Of a stretch of DNA of 64,000 nt, positions 39,239-47,396 are shown in pieces. Each line of letters begins with the position of its first letter. The first letter of the stretch is position 1. Source of the stretch: Sporichthyaceae bacterium (GTDB taxonomy: Bacteria > Actinomycetota > Actinomycetes > Sporichthyales > Sporichthyaceae); the NCBI GenBank assembly GCA_036269075.1, contig DATASX010000030.1, positions 1-64,000 on the forward strand, in the 5' to 3' direction. Below the pieces are notes generated by a model, which ran no database searches, was not told the origin of the DNA, and worked only from the letters and a program-made list of their open reading frames with translations. The position numbers and the translations under genes were made by a program.

Positions 39239-40513
39239 ATGGTCCGACAGGTGCGGGTTCGGACCACGATCGTGGCGGCAACAGTTCTGGCGGTGAGCGT
39301 CCCGGGCCTGGCCCTGGCCGTGAGCAAGGCGAACGGCGCCGCCGACCCACCGGAGGGGTCCGCGGCACCGCTGTACGCATTGCCGGCGCACCCGGCCTAC
39401 CCGCAGCCCTGCCCGCCGCCGCCGCTGCCGCACCACAAGCACCACGGCGGGCCACACAAGCCGCACAAGCCGCACGGCCCGAAGATCCCGGACGCGAAGC
39501 TGCCCGAGGCGCCCGCGCTCCGACCGCATCACCCCGACCTGTCGCCGATCCGCGGCAAGGGGATGTGGATGACGACCTGGGCGGACTCGAAGGTCGACGT
39601 GCCCGCCGTGGTCGCCGCGGCCAAGGCCGGTGGACTGCGCCAGCTGTGGGTGCGAACCGGAGGCAGCAAGCAGGGCTGGTACGGCAGGCCCTTGCTGGAC
39701 AAGCTGTTGCCGGCCGCACACCACGCCGGGATCGCCGTGGTGGCCTGGGACTTCCCGATGCTGTCCGACCCCATCGCCGACGCGCTGCGAGCCGACGCGG
39801 CCTTGCTCAACACGTTCGGCGGGGAGCGCCTGGACGCGTTCAGCCCGGACATCGAGACCCGCGCCGAAGGCACGTACAACTCCGCGGAGCGGGTGGCCCT
39901 GTACCTGGCCCACGTGCGCCTGGCGGCCGGCAACCGACCGGTCGTGGCCACCGTGATGCGCCCGACGCCGAGTCAGCTGAAGGACTATCCGTACCAGACC
40001 GAGGCGCGGTACGTCGACGCGTTCGCGCCGATGGACTACTGGTCCTGCCACGAGCCGGGCGAGACCGCCGTGGACTCGATCCGCGCACTGGCCGCGATGC
40101 GACCGGTGCACCCGGTGGGTCAGGCCTACGACATGAAGTGGGAGGGCGGGCGCTGGGGAAAGCCGACGCCGCAGGAGGTCTGGCGGTTCGTCGACGCCTC
40201 CCGCCGCGCCGGTGCGATCGGGGCCAGCCTCTACGATGCCGAGACGGCCACCGACGAGGAGCGGCACGCGATGAACGCCTATCCGTGGTCGAAGGTCGAC
40301 CAGGACCGCGTGGAGGCCACGACCTTGTCCGAACCGGATCCGGCGTCGACGGCGCCGGCCGAGCCGGGGCCGGAACCGGTCGCCGGCCCGACCCCGAGCG
40401 CGGCTCCGACCGCTACCTCAGCTCCGACCGCTACCTCAGCTCCGACCGCTACCGCGGCTCCGACCCCGGCGGCGCCGGTCAGCCCCAGTCCTGGCCCGCG
40501 GGCTGACGGGTAG
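39239..40513 (+). CDS. secreted TIM-barrel-like protein, possible glycoside hydrolase
   Basis: About 424 residues from ATG 39239; no strong ribosome site, and GTG codons a few residues later are alternatives. Signal peptide (TTIVAATVLAVSVPGLALA), then a His/Pro/Lys-rich linker (HHKHHGGPHKPHKPHGPK). The folded part (about 100-350) has alternating strand and helix segments: GMWMTTWADSKVDVPAVVAA, LWVRTGG, IAVVAWDFPML, DAFSPDIETRAEGTY, ATVMRPTPSQLKDYPYQTEA and FAPMDYWSCHEP. These resemble a barrel with acidic residues at strand ends, as in glycosidase-like families. The tail is Pro/Thr/Ala repeats. Enzyme activity unproven. Its last 35 bases overlap the convergent AhpD-like gene. Confidence 0.65.
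   Translation: MVRQVRVRTTIVAATVLAVSVPGLALAVSKANGAADPPEGSAAPLYALPAHPAYPQPCPPPPLPHHKHHGGPHKPHKPHGPKIPDAKLPEAPALRPHHPDLSPIRGKGMWMTTWADSKVDVPAVVAAAKAGGLRQLWVRTGGSKQGWYGRPLLDKLLPAAHHAGIAVVAWDFPMLSDPIADALRADAALLNTFGGERLDAFSPDIETRAEGTYNSAERVALYLAHVRLAAGNRPVVATVMRPTPSQLKDYPYQTEARYVDAFAPMDYWSCHEPGETAVDSIRALAAMRPVHPVGQAYDMKWEGGRWGKPTPQEVWRFVDASRRAGAIGASLYDAETATDEERHAMNAYPWSKVDQDRVEATTLSEPDPASTAPAEPGPEPVAGPTPSAAPTATSAPTATSAPTATAAPTPAAPVSPSPGPRADG
40406..40466 (+). repeat. in-frame 15-18 bp tandem repeats encoding SAPTAT
   Basis: Repeats of GCTCCGACCGCTACCTCA, nearly identical over three copies, encode successive A-P-T-A-T-S units in the tail of the secreted protein. High identity suggests recent slippage. 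Confidence 0.75.
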
Positions 40514-40937
40514 TCACGTTCAGTCGGTTGAAGAAGTTGCTGGTCGCGATCCACAGCACCAGTGCGGCCAGTTCCGGCTCGCTGAAGTGCTTTGCGGCCG
40601 CGTCCCAGATCTCGTCCGGTACCGCGTCGGGAGTGTCGGCCAGCCGGGTCGCGGACTCGGCCAGGGCCAGCGCGGCCCGCTCGGCCTCGGTGAAGTAGTC
40701 CGTCTCACGCCAGGCGACCGCGGTGAACAGTCGCTCGTCGGACATCCCGGCCCGCCGCAGCCCGCGGGCGCCGCTGTCCACGCAGGCGCTGCAACCGTTG
40801 ATCTGACTGACCCTCAGGTGCACCAGGCCGAGAACCTCGGCCGGGACGCCGGCGCTGTGGGCCGACTGGTAGAGCGTGGCGATTGCCTTCTGCACGTCCG
40901 GCAGCAGGGCTGGGACAGCGTTGATGCGAGCCTGCAC
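40479..40937 (-). CDS. AhpD-like / carboxymuconolactone decarboxylase-family protein
   Basis: 152 residues from GTG 40937, with GAGGGGGA four bases upstream. The conserved helix VLGLVHLRVSQINGCSACVDSGARGLR contains the CxxC pair (CSAC) and downstream conserved residues (RLFTAVAWRETDYFTEAERAAL in parts: FTAVAWRE, FTEAERAALAL) of the alkylhydroperoxidase AhpD superfamily. Members reduce peroxides with the CxxC pair. Cytoplasmic. Overlaps the 3' end of the secreted TIM-barrel gene tail to tail. Upstream partner for electron transfer not present. Confidence 0.88.
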   Translation of the reverse strand: MQARINAVPALLPDVQKAIATLYQSAHSAGVPAEVLGLVHLRVSQINGCSACVDSGARGLRRAGMSDERLFTAVAWRETDYFTEAERAALALAESATRLADTPDAVPDEIWDAAAKHFSEPELAALVLWIATSNFFNRLNVTTRQPAGQDWG

Positions 40938-41022
40938 GGTGGTTCCCCCTCGTTCTCGGGTGGCACATTCCGTTCTGCTGACGGTCGGGCCTACCCAGAT
41001 GTGACGGGTTTCCGGCGACGTC

Positions 41023-41949
41023 TCACATGTTGAGACGTGGTGCCGGTGGCGACTCCCAGTTCTCGCCCTGCTGCAGGGCGAACAGCGACGTGTAGCCGCC
41101 CGACCAGTCCGGGGGGACCATGCAGGGGCGCGGGTCGTGGGCGGCCCAGCGGGCCGGCTTCCCGCGGACGACCGCTCCGGCGTAGCGGCTGGGCAGCGGG
41201 TTGGCGGTGTACGGGAAGGCGTCGGCGGCCGAGTACACGTTGAGCAGCAGGGGGCGCCCGGCATCGGACAGGTTCGGCCGCGACCCGTGCACCACCCGGC
41301 AGTTGTGGATGGTGATCGACCCGGCCGGGCCGGTGAGCTGGGCGGCATCCTCGACCGGAACGGTCTTGACGTCCGCATCGGACAGGCAGCCGGTCCACTG
41401 GTCGTTCGGGTCGTACTGGGAGTACAGGTCGCCGAGATGGGTCCCGGGGACCACCATCAGCGGTCCCTGGTCGGGCCCGCAGTCGTACAGGTACAGCCCG
41501 GCGGTCAGCGGCGAGTAGTTCGTGTGCGGCCAGTACGTGATGTCCTGGTGCCACTTCACCTCGGTACCACCCTGCGCCCACTTGAAATTGAGCTTGCTGT
41601 GGTGGAACTTCACATCGGGCCCGACCAGGTCGGACATGACGTCGGCCAGCGGGGACTGGGCCGCAAATCGCCAGAACTCCGGGTGTTGATCGACCGGGCT
41701 GGTCAGGCGGCGCAGGCGCGGTGTCTGCGCGGTGTGCCCCGGCTCGACGTCGAAGATCGCGTCGGACTGGGTCAGCGCCCGGGAGCGGTCGACCATCTCG
41801 TCGGTGGCTGCCCGCAGCCGGTCCAGCCACTTGGCACCGATCACCGACTCGACGAGCAGGTAGCCGTTCTCGAAATAGAACTCCTGCTGCGCCCGGGTGA
41901 GCACGTGGGGTTGCCGGGCGAGGATCTCCTCCGGATTCATGGCTCCCAT
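41023..41949 (-). CDS. phytanoyl-CoA dioxygenase (PhyH)-family Fe(II)/2-oxoglutarate oxygenase
   Basis: 308 residues from ATG 41949 (GGGG five bases upstream); ATG 41940 is the alternative. The iron ligands appear as HxD in VKWHQDITYWPH and the distal His in IHNCRVVHGSRPNLS, with the Arg that binds 2-oxoglutarate a few residues on. N-terminal FYFENGYLLVESVIG and central PDQGPLMVVPGTHLGD are typical. Family members hydroxylate lipids, amino acids or secondary metabolites. No pathway neighbour indicates the substrate. Starts 112 bp from the sigma-factor remnant on the other strand. Confidence 0.88.
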   Translation of the reverse strand: MGAMNPEEILARQPHVLTRAQQEFYFENGYLLVESVIGAKWLDRLRAATDEMVDRSRALTQSDAIFDVEPGHTAQTPRLRRLTSPVDQHPEFWRFAAQSPLADVMSDLVGPDVKFHHSKLNFKWAQGGTEVKWHQDITYWPHTNYSPLTAGLYLYDCGPDQGPLMVVPGTHLGDLYSQYDPNDQWTGCLSDADVKTVPVEDAAQLTGPAGSITIHNCRVVHGSRPNLSDAGRPLLLNVYSAADAFPYTANPLPSRYAGAVVRGKPARWAAHDPRPCMVPPDWSGGYTSLFALQQGENWESPPAPRLNM

Positions 41950-42062
41950 GTTTCCCCTGCGACGTCCCCGGCTCAATCCCCGCGGGGTCGGCACATTCGG
42001 CGCGGTCCCGACGTCAACTCCCCGGAGCCCGTGCCGGCATCGAGGACGCGAGGGTCGGGGCA

Positions 42063-42299
42063 TGGACGGACAGCAGGTGCTGGCGCGGGGCCCGGGCGGT
42101 CGCCGCGCTCTACAACGGCCGTGCGCAGGCCGCCCGTGCGGCGTGGGTCGACGCCCCGCCCGGTGCGGTGGTCGTCATCGGCGGGCAGATCCGCATCGCG
42201 CCGGCCTTCACCGTCCGCGACGGCCGGATCATCGGCATCGAGGCCATGGCCGACCCGGAGCAGATCGCCGCACTCGACCTGCAGGAAGTGGCGGGCTGA
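42063..42299 (+). pseudogene. 3' remnant of an ECF sigma factor with SnoaL-like C-terminal domain
   Basis: In the frame ending at TGA 42297-42299 the sequence reads GARAVAALYNGRAQAARAAW, APPGAVVVIGGQIRIAPAF and TVRDGRIIGIEAMADPEQIA ending ALDLQEVAG. This is the end of the SnoaL-like domain of ECF41/SigJ-type sigma factors ('G-R-I-x-x-I-x-x-x-ADP-x-R-L-x-x-LDL'). The sigma domains 2 and 4 are absent upstream, where the PhyH gene lies on the other strand. So it is a truncated relic. The stop forms part of a CTGAC-N5-GTCAG palindrome. Confidence 0.65.
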
Positions 42300-42310
42300 C
42301 GGTCCGTCAG
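42296..42310. repeat. CTGAC-N5-GTCAG palindrome formed by two convergent stop codons
   Basis: Spacer GGTCC. Arms extend to eight pairs (GGGCTGAC and GTCAGCCC, 42293-42313). The left TGA ends the sigma remnant and the right TCA is the stop of the TY-Chap-like gene. May also work as a small terminator. Confidence 0.7.
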
Positions 42311-43905
42311 CCCAGCACGATCTCCCGCAGCGCGGCTCGCAGCAGGTCGGCGATGCCGTCCCAGTTGGCGGCCTCGGCGTTGCCTGCCTCCTGTGCCCGG
42401 GGCTCGGTGGCCTCGCCCGCGCCCTTTCGCCACCCGATCGCCTCGCCCTCGCAGGCGGCGATCAGCGCGAGCACCAGGTCGCGGTCGTAGGCGCAGATCC
42501 GCGCGGTCTCCATCGCGGTCAGGCCTGAGCCGTTCGGGGCCAGTTGGTTGATGGTCGCCAGCGCCGGGTGCATCGACTCCGCGTCGGTGCTGATCTGGGG
42601 CAACGGCGCTTCGGCGTCCTCGAAGAAGCGGCGTCCGCCGAGTTCCGGGCGCAGCCGGTCGTCCATCTCGTCGGCCAGGTTCATCATCAGCCCGACGGCC
42701 CACAGCAGCAGTTCCGGCACGAACGGGTCGCACCACAGTTCGTAGCTCGCCAGCACCCGGCCGCCGGTCCAGGTCAGCTTCGCGAAGCGGATGCTGCGGT
42801 TGGCCCGGTTGATCCGCTCCAGCGCGAGCGCGTCACCGGCGGTGCCGAGCAGCAACGGCGAGAACAGTTCCACCACCGGGACGTCCGGGGAGACGTGGAC
42901 GAACACCATCGCGCTGCCCGAGTGGATGGGGATGTCGCCGTCCTCGTCGTGGACGATCGGGTGGTCGAAATATGCCGCCAACGTCTCCTCGACCGCGGCG
43001 CGCAGGTCGGCCTGGGCGACCGCCGCGCGCGGCGTCTCGTCGCGGTGCGGTCGGTCGAACCCGGGCAGCTCGAGGAACGAGGGGTGCGGGACGTCGAAGA
43101 CGTCGCGGATCGTGGCCAACGTCATCGTGACCAGGTGCGCGGAGGCCGACCGCGGCACCTCGGCGACGAAGTTCGCCGAGCCCTCCGGGAACTCCCCACC
43201 CGGGTCCTCGGCCGGCGCGGTCCAACCGATCGCGACCAGGGCGGTCTGCCGGGCCTCGGACAGCGCCAGCCGCTTGTCCAGGTAGGCATTGCCGGACACC
43301 TCGCCGCGGATGTGGTCCGCACCGACGCCATGGATCTGCACGTACGGGGCGACGCCCTCCAACTGGGCCGCGTCGATCGCGGTGGGCAGCCCGATGATGA
43401 ACGAGTCGTGCCGGCCCAGCGACTCCACCAGCACCCCGAGCCGCTCGGTGAAGCCGGTCCAGGCCGAGTCGATCGCCGAGTCCAGGTCGAAGCCGGCTAC
43501 CGCCCGGCGGGTCACGCCGGTGTGGTCGGCCGGTTCCGGGACGGCGGTCTCGGCTGCCGCCGCGGGCGATTCCTCGCCGAGATCGTGGAACGCCACCAGC
43601 ACCGTCCGGCGCAGTTGGTCGGCGTTGCGGCAGCTCTTCAGGTACCGCAGATCATCGATGATCGAGACGTCGCCGAGCCCGGCCGCGCGCAGCTCGGCCG
43701 CCACCCAGGAGCGGGCGTCGGGGTCGCGGCTCAGCCAGCCGTCGCGCAGCGTGCTCCACAGATCGCGGACGAACTGGGTCGCCGGCCGGGCCCCGTACCG
43801 GCGACGCAGCCCGACCAGCGGGTCGTCGACCAGCTCGAGCTCGCCGGCCAGCTCGCTCAGCAGGTCCTGGGGGATCGACTCCCACTTGAAGCGGTACCGC
43901 GGCAT
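42307..43905 (-). CDS. uncharacterised protein with YbjN/TY-Chap-like domain
   Basis: 532 residues, no signal or membrane helix. The C-terminal half (about 305-440: AVEETLAAYFDHPIVHDEDGDIPIHSGSAMV in parts, VHVSPDVPVVELFSPLL, LERINRANRSIRFAKL, ASYELWCDPFVPELLLWAVGLM) matches the T3SS-chaperone/YbjN-like peptide-binding fold called TY-Chap. The N-terminal 110 residues form a helical domain and a middle domain (155-300) includes IIGLPTAIDAAQLEG. Divergent from the chelatase-like AAA+/VWA pair, with only 97 bp between the starts, suggesting joint control. A chaperone or adaptor role is inferred. Confidence 0.65.
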   Translation of the reverse strand: MPRYRFKWESIPQDLLSELAGELELVDDPLVGLRRRYGARPATQFVRDLWSTLRDGWLSRDPDARSWVAAELRAAGLGDVSIIDDLRYLKSCRNADQLRRTVLVAFHDLGEESPAAAAETAVPEPADHTGVTRRAVAGFDLDSAIDSAWTGFTERLGVLVESLGRHDSFIIGLPTAIDAAQLEGVAPYVQIHGVGADHIRGEVSGNAYLDKRLALSEARQTALVAIGWTAPAEDPGGEFPEGSANFVAEVPRSASAHLVTMTLATIRDVFDVPHPSFLELPGFDRPHRDETPRAAVAQADLRAAVEETLAAYFDHPIVHDEDGDIPIHSGSAMVFVHVSPDVPVVELFSPLLLGTAGDALALERINRANRSIRFAKLTWTGGRVLASYELWCDPFVPELLLWAVGLMMNLADEMDDRLRPELGGRRFFEDAEAPLPQISTDAESMHPALATINQLAPNGSGLTAMETARICAYDRDLVLALIAACEGEAIGWRKGAGEATEPRAQEAGNAEAANWDGIADLLRAALREIVLG

Positions 43906-44002
43906 CCGGGCTCCTCGGGACGCGTGCGCCGATGTCGTAGGCGATCATCGTGCCGGTCCGGGCACGGCGGTTCCGTTCGGGGTGCGCCCGTACTGTTCGG
44001 TC

Positions 44003-45037
44003 ATGACGACCGAGGCCGCGGCCGGCGACATCCGCGCCGATCTGCGCGCGGTGATCACCGGTTCGGGCCTGAGCCTGCTGGGCGACTGGCTCGGTCCCGA
44101 GCAGGTCAAGCGCGACGTGCTCGCCGTCCTGTACGCCGGCCGGCACCTCCTGCTGGAGGGGCCGGTCGGGTCGGGCAAGACCCTGCTGGCCTCGGCGATC
44201 GCCCGGGCGCTGCCGGCCATCCGGCTGGCGGGCTGCGACTTCGGCTGCCTGCCCGGCGAACAGGCCTGCCCGCAGTGCGCGCACCGTGCTGCTCTTGGCG
44301 AGCCGCTCTCCGAACGCGTGGTCGGCGGGTTCGACCGCCTGGTGCGGGTGCAGGGCTCGCCGGACCTGCTGCCCGAGGACCTCGTCGGCGACCTCGATCC
44401 GGCGGCCGCGTTGCGGTTCGGTGCGCTCGACGTCCGGGCGCTGCGGCCGGGCCGGTTGCTGCGGGCGCATCGGCGCATCCTGTTCCTCGACGAGGTGAAC
44501 CGGATGTCCGAGCGTCTGCAGAACCTGCTGCTGGAGTTGCTCGAGGAACGGGCGATGACCGTCGGCGGCTACGACACCCGGTTCGGCGTCGACACGGTCG
44601 TGGTCGCGACGATGAACCCGGCCGAGTACGTCGGGGTGGAACGGTTGTCCGAGGCGTTGGCCGACCGTTTCGAGCGGGTCCGGCTGGAGTACCCAACTCC
44701 GGCCGACGAGGTGCGGATCCTGCGTTCCCGCGTCGATCTGACGATGCCTCACCTGGATCCGGCGCCGGCCGAGGTGGCGCAGTCGGTCGTCGAGTTCGCC
44801 AACGGTCTGCGGGCCGACGCCGAGGTGCGCACGCCACCGAGTGTGCGGGCCAGCCTGGCGGCGTACGAACTCGCCGTCACCGTCCACGCGTTGAGTCCGG
44901 CCGAGGGCTGGCCTGCCGCGGTGCGGTCCGCGGTGCGGTTGGCCTTCCGGGGCCGGATCGCGTTGGCCCACACCAGTCCCGACGTCGGGCGGCCGGACGC
45001 CTGGCTCGACGCCCGGCTGGGTGCCGGTCGGGCATGA
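44003..45037 (+). CDS. AAA+ ATPase of the magnesium-chelatase ChlI / MoxR group
   Basis: 344 residues from ATG 44003. Walker A LLLEGPVGSGKTLLASAIA (GPVGSGKT), Walker B RILFLDEVNRMSERLQN, sensor 1 ATMNPAEYVG, and a C-terminal lid. Between Walker A and B lies a Cys-rich insert (CDFGCLPGEQACPQCAHR), as in ChlI/BchI-like proteins, possibly binding zinc. Such ATPases pair with VWA-domain partners to remodel proteins or insert metals. The next gene is exactly such a partner, overlapping by ATGA. No porphyrin or cobalamin gene is near, so metal chelation is not implied. Confidence 0.85.
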   Translation: MTTEAAAGDIRADLRAVITGSGLSLLGDWLGPEQVKRDVLAVLYAGRHLLLEGPVGSGKTLLASAIARALPAIRLAGCDFGCLPGEQACPQCAHRAALGEPLSERVVGGFDRLVRVQGSPDLLPEDLVGDLDPAAALRFGALDVRALRPGRLLRAHRRILFLDEVNRMSERLQNLLLELLEERAMTVGGYDTRFGVDTVVVATMNPAEYVGVERLSEALADRFERVRLEYPTPADEVRILRSRVDLTMPHLDPAPAEVAQSVVEFANGLRADAEVRTPPSVRASLAAYELAVTVHALSPAEGWPAAVRSAVRLAFRGRIALAHTSPDVGRPDAWLDARLGAGRA

Positions 45038-46242
45038 CCGCGACCGGCGTCGACGTCGAGCTCGCCGAGGTGGCCGCATTGTTGCGGACCCATCCTGACG
45101 TGAGGTCAGGTCCCAGCGTGCGCGCGGTTCTGGCCGCCGCGGAGCTGTACGTGGCGGTCGGTGCGGTGGCCGGGGCCGGTCCGCCGCAGGAGCACCTGGT
45201 CCGCCTGCTGCGGGCGGCGTTGCTGTCGCTGCCGCACCGGTTGCGGGTGCGGCCGGGCGCCGACGCGGTGCTGATCGTGTGGGATGCGGTGCTTGCCGTG
45301 GCACGACCAGTCACCGAGCCCGACGAGCCGCCGGAGAATCGCGAGGCGCAAGCGCCTGTCCAGACCCGGCCGGTGTTCCGGCTCGGGGACGGCGGCGCCG
45401 GATCGGGGGCCGCGCGGGACCGGGCCGGGTTGCCTGGCGTGGAACCGGAGATCGCGGCGCTGCTGGTCGACGTGCTGCGTCCAACCCGCCGTGGTCCGTT
45501 GGCCGACGGTCTGACGCCGGGCCCGGCTCGGCCGCCGAGCGGGGAACGGGGCGCGCCGACCCGGATGCGGCCGGGGGACCCGTCGCGGGACCTGTCGGTA
45601 CGGGCCAGCCTGCGTGCCGCGCTGCGCGACCCGACGGCCTCGGCCGACCCGGCGACCTGGCCGAGCGACGCGCTGCGGGTGCGTCCACCGCGGCCGGACG
45701 TCGCGCTGGACGTGGTGCTGGCCCTGGACATCTCCGCGTCCATGGCCGGCGCGGAGGTGACGCCGTTGGCCCGCGCGATCACCGGGGCAGTGGTGCGGGC
45801 CGGGCACCGGGTGGCGCTGCAGGTGTTCGCCGCGACCAGCGCGCACCTGTGCGGCTTCACTCGCGACCCGGCGCGGTTGCTGGCTGCGGCCGGGCACTAC
45901 GAGCCGGCCCACCCGACCAATCTGGAGGCCGCGATCTTCGCCGCGCACGACCTGCTGGCGCGGGAGGGGTCGCGCTCCCGGGCCGGGGTGATCCTGCTGG
46001 TGACCGACGCCGAGCCCACCGTGTGCGGGACCCCCCGCCGGCGCGCCCGCGGATACGGCGCCGCCATCTCGCGAATGGCCGCGGCCGACGCCGCCGCGGC
46101 GGCCAACGCCGACGGGATCACGGTGTCGGTGCTGTGCCCACCCCGGGGCACGGTCGAGTGCATCGACGAGGACTTCGCCTCCCGCCTGGCCACCGCCGGT
46201 GGCGGGACGGCCCGCAGCTACCCCGCCTCCGTCGCCCGCTGA
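45034..46242 (+). CDS. VWA-domain protein, ChlD-like partner of the AAA+ ATPase
   Basis: 402 residues from ATG 45034 in an ATGA overlap. The first 110 residues are helical, then an Arg/Pro/Gly-rich linker (about 110-215). The VWA domain (about 225-395) has the metal-binding MIDAS motif DISASMAG in VVLALDISAS, the Thr in HPTNLEAAI and Asp in LLVTDAEPT. This is the layout of magnesium/cobalt chelatase D subunits and MoxR-linked VWA proteins without the ATPase part. The large H/N subunit is missing nearby. Followed by a shared terminator with the convergent dehydrogenase gene. Contains the palindrome copy at 45095-45109. Confidence 0.82.
   Translation: MTATGVDVELAEVAALLRTHPDVRSGPSVRAVLAAAELYVAVGAVAGAGPPQEHLVRLLRAALLSLPHRLRVRPGADAVLIVWDAVLAVARPVTEPDEPPENREAQAPVQTRPVFRLGDGGAGSGAARDRAGLPGVEPEIAALLVDVLRPTRRGPLADGLTPGPARPPSGERGAPTRMRPGDPSRDLSVRASLRAALRDPTASADPATWPSDALRVRPPRPDVALDVVLALDISASMAGAEVTPLARAITGAVVRAGHRVALQVFAATSAHLCGFTRDPARLLAAAGHYEPAHPTNLEAAIFAAHDLLAREGSRSRAGVILLVTDAEPTVCGTPRRRARGYGAAISRMAAADAAAAANADGITVSVLCPPRGTVECIDEDFASRLATAGGGTARSYPASVAR
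45095..45109. repeat. CTGAC-N5-GTCAG palindrome, copy inside the VWA gene
   Basis: Spacer GTGAG, arms six pairs (CCTGAC and GTCAGG). Read in the frame P-D-V-R-S-G, different from the copies encoding L-T-x-R-Q. Confidence 0.7.
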
Positions 46243-46263
46243 CCCCCACGGCCCGTCAGCGGG
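46235..46263. terminator. bidirectional 9-bp hairpin between convergent genes
   Basis: CCCGCTGAC (46235-46243) pairs perfectly with GTCAGCGGG (46255-46263) around 11 bases. It contains both convergent stop codons, of the VWA gene and of the dehydrogenase gene. The core is the same CTGAC...GTCAG pairing as the 15-bp palindrome but with spacer 11. Confidence 0.7.
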
Positions 46264-47314
46264 TCGGGTCGAGCACGATCTTGGTGGCCTCGCGCTCGTG
46301 GAACATCCGGTAGGCCTCGGCCGCCTGCGACATCGGCATCCGGTGGGAGATGATCCGGCTCGGGTTGAGCTTGCCCGCCGAGATCAGCGCGAGGGTCTCG
46401 TCCATGTACTTGGGGATGTTGCAGGCCCCTCCGCCGATCAGGCGGATGCCCTTGATCCACAGCTCGCCCCAGGGCAGTTCGAGCGTCTCGTCGACGTAGA
46501 CCGCCGGCACGGCCAACGCCCCGCCGGCCCGCGGCAGGCGCATCGCGATCGCCAACGCCGACGGGTGCCCGGCGGCGTCCACCACGACGTCCGCGCCGCG
46601 CCACTCGGTGAGGTCCAGCACAACGTCGATCGGGTCGGTCTCGTCCGGGTTCACGGTCACCGCGCCGTAGGCTTCGGCCTCCTTCAGGCGGGCCGGCACC
46701 TTGTCGATGATGACCACCTGCGAGGCGCCCAACGCCTGAGCGGACATCGCCGCGCACAGCCCGACCGGGCCGGCGCCGACGATTGCCACCGTGTCGCCCG
46801 GTTCCATCGCCACGCGCACCGACTCGTAGCCGGTCGCCATGATGTCGCCGACGAACAGGAAGTCCTCGTCGGTCCCGGCGCCGCCGTCAGGAACCTTGCG
46901 GCAGACCAGATCCGCGTTCGGGACCACGACATACTCGGCCTGGCCGCCGTCGAGGTCGCCGAAGGTCAGACCCATCCCGAAGATCATCACGCCCATGCAC
47001 TTGCCGGGCTGGCCGCGGCGGCAGGTGTAGCAGTGGCCGCAGTTGACGACGCACGAGACGACGACGCGGTCGCCGGCCTCCACGAGGTTCACCCCGGGGC
47101 CGACGTCGGTGACCGTGCCGAGGAACTCGTGGCCGAGGCGCAGGTCGTCCTCGAGCTCGAGCTTGCCTGCGTAGGGCGCGATGTCGGTGCCGCAGATCGC
47201 CGTCATCTCGACCTGCAGCATGATCTCGCCCTGCGAAAGTTCGGTCGGCGCGGGGACGTCCTCGACCTCGATCTGGTACGGGCTCTTCAGGACAACCGCG
47301 CGCATCGTCGCCAT
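46256..47314 (-). CDS. zinc-dependent alcohol dehydrogenase (MDR superfamily)
   Basis: 352 residues from ATG 47314 with GGAAGG six bases upstream; the TTG at 47320 directly follows the ribosome site. Catalytic zinc ligands in ICGTDIAP and LGHEFLG. Structural zinc from four cysteines in NCGHCYTCRRGQPGKC. NAD(P)-binding GAGPVGLCAA in VAIVGAGPVG. Substrate-binding loop and C-terminus are complete. It oxidises or reduces an alcohol or polyol with NAD(P). No neighbour identifies the substrate. Single gene. Confidence 0.92.
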   Translation of the reverse strand: MATMRAVVLKSPYQIEVEDVPAPTELSQGEIMLQVEMTAICGTDIAPYAGKLELEDDLRLGHEFLGTVTDVGPGVNLVEAGDRVVVSCVVNCGHCYTCRRGQPGKCMGVMIFGMGLTFGDLDGGQAEYVVVPNADLVCRKVPDGGAGTDEDFLFVGDIMATGYESVRVAMEPGDTVAIVGAGPVGLCAAMSAQALGASQVVIIDKVPARLKEAEAYGAVTVNPDETDPIDVVLDLTEWRGADVVVDAAGHPSALAIAMRLPRAGGALAVPAVYVDETLELPWGELWIKGIRLIGGGACNIPKYMDETLALISAGKLNPSRIISHRMPMSQAAEAYRMFHEREATKIVLDPTR

Positions 47315-47396
47315 GGCCAACCTTCCGCCGGGGTGGGGAACCGATTCCAGTTTCCCACCCCGATCGGACAGTGTGTCCAGCGGGTGGCTCCAGCTG

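Noticed and set aside
42296-42310. Motif as a plain rho-independent terminator
   Set aside because: Five-pair arms with no T-run are weak by themselves, and most copies lie in the middle of genes.
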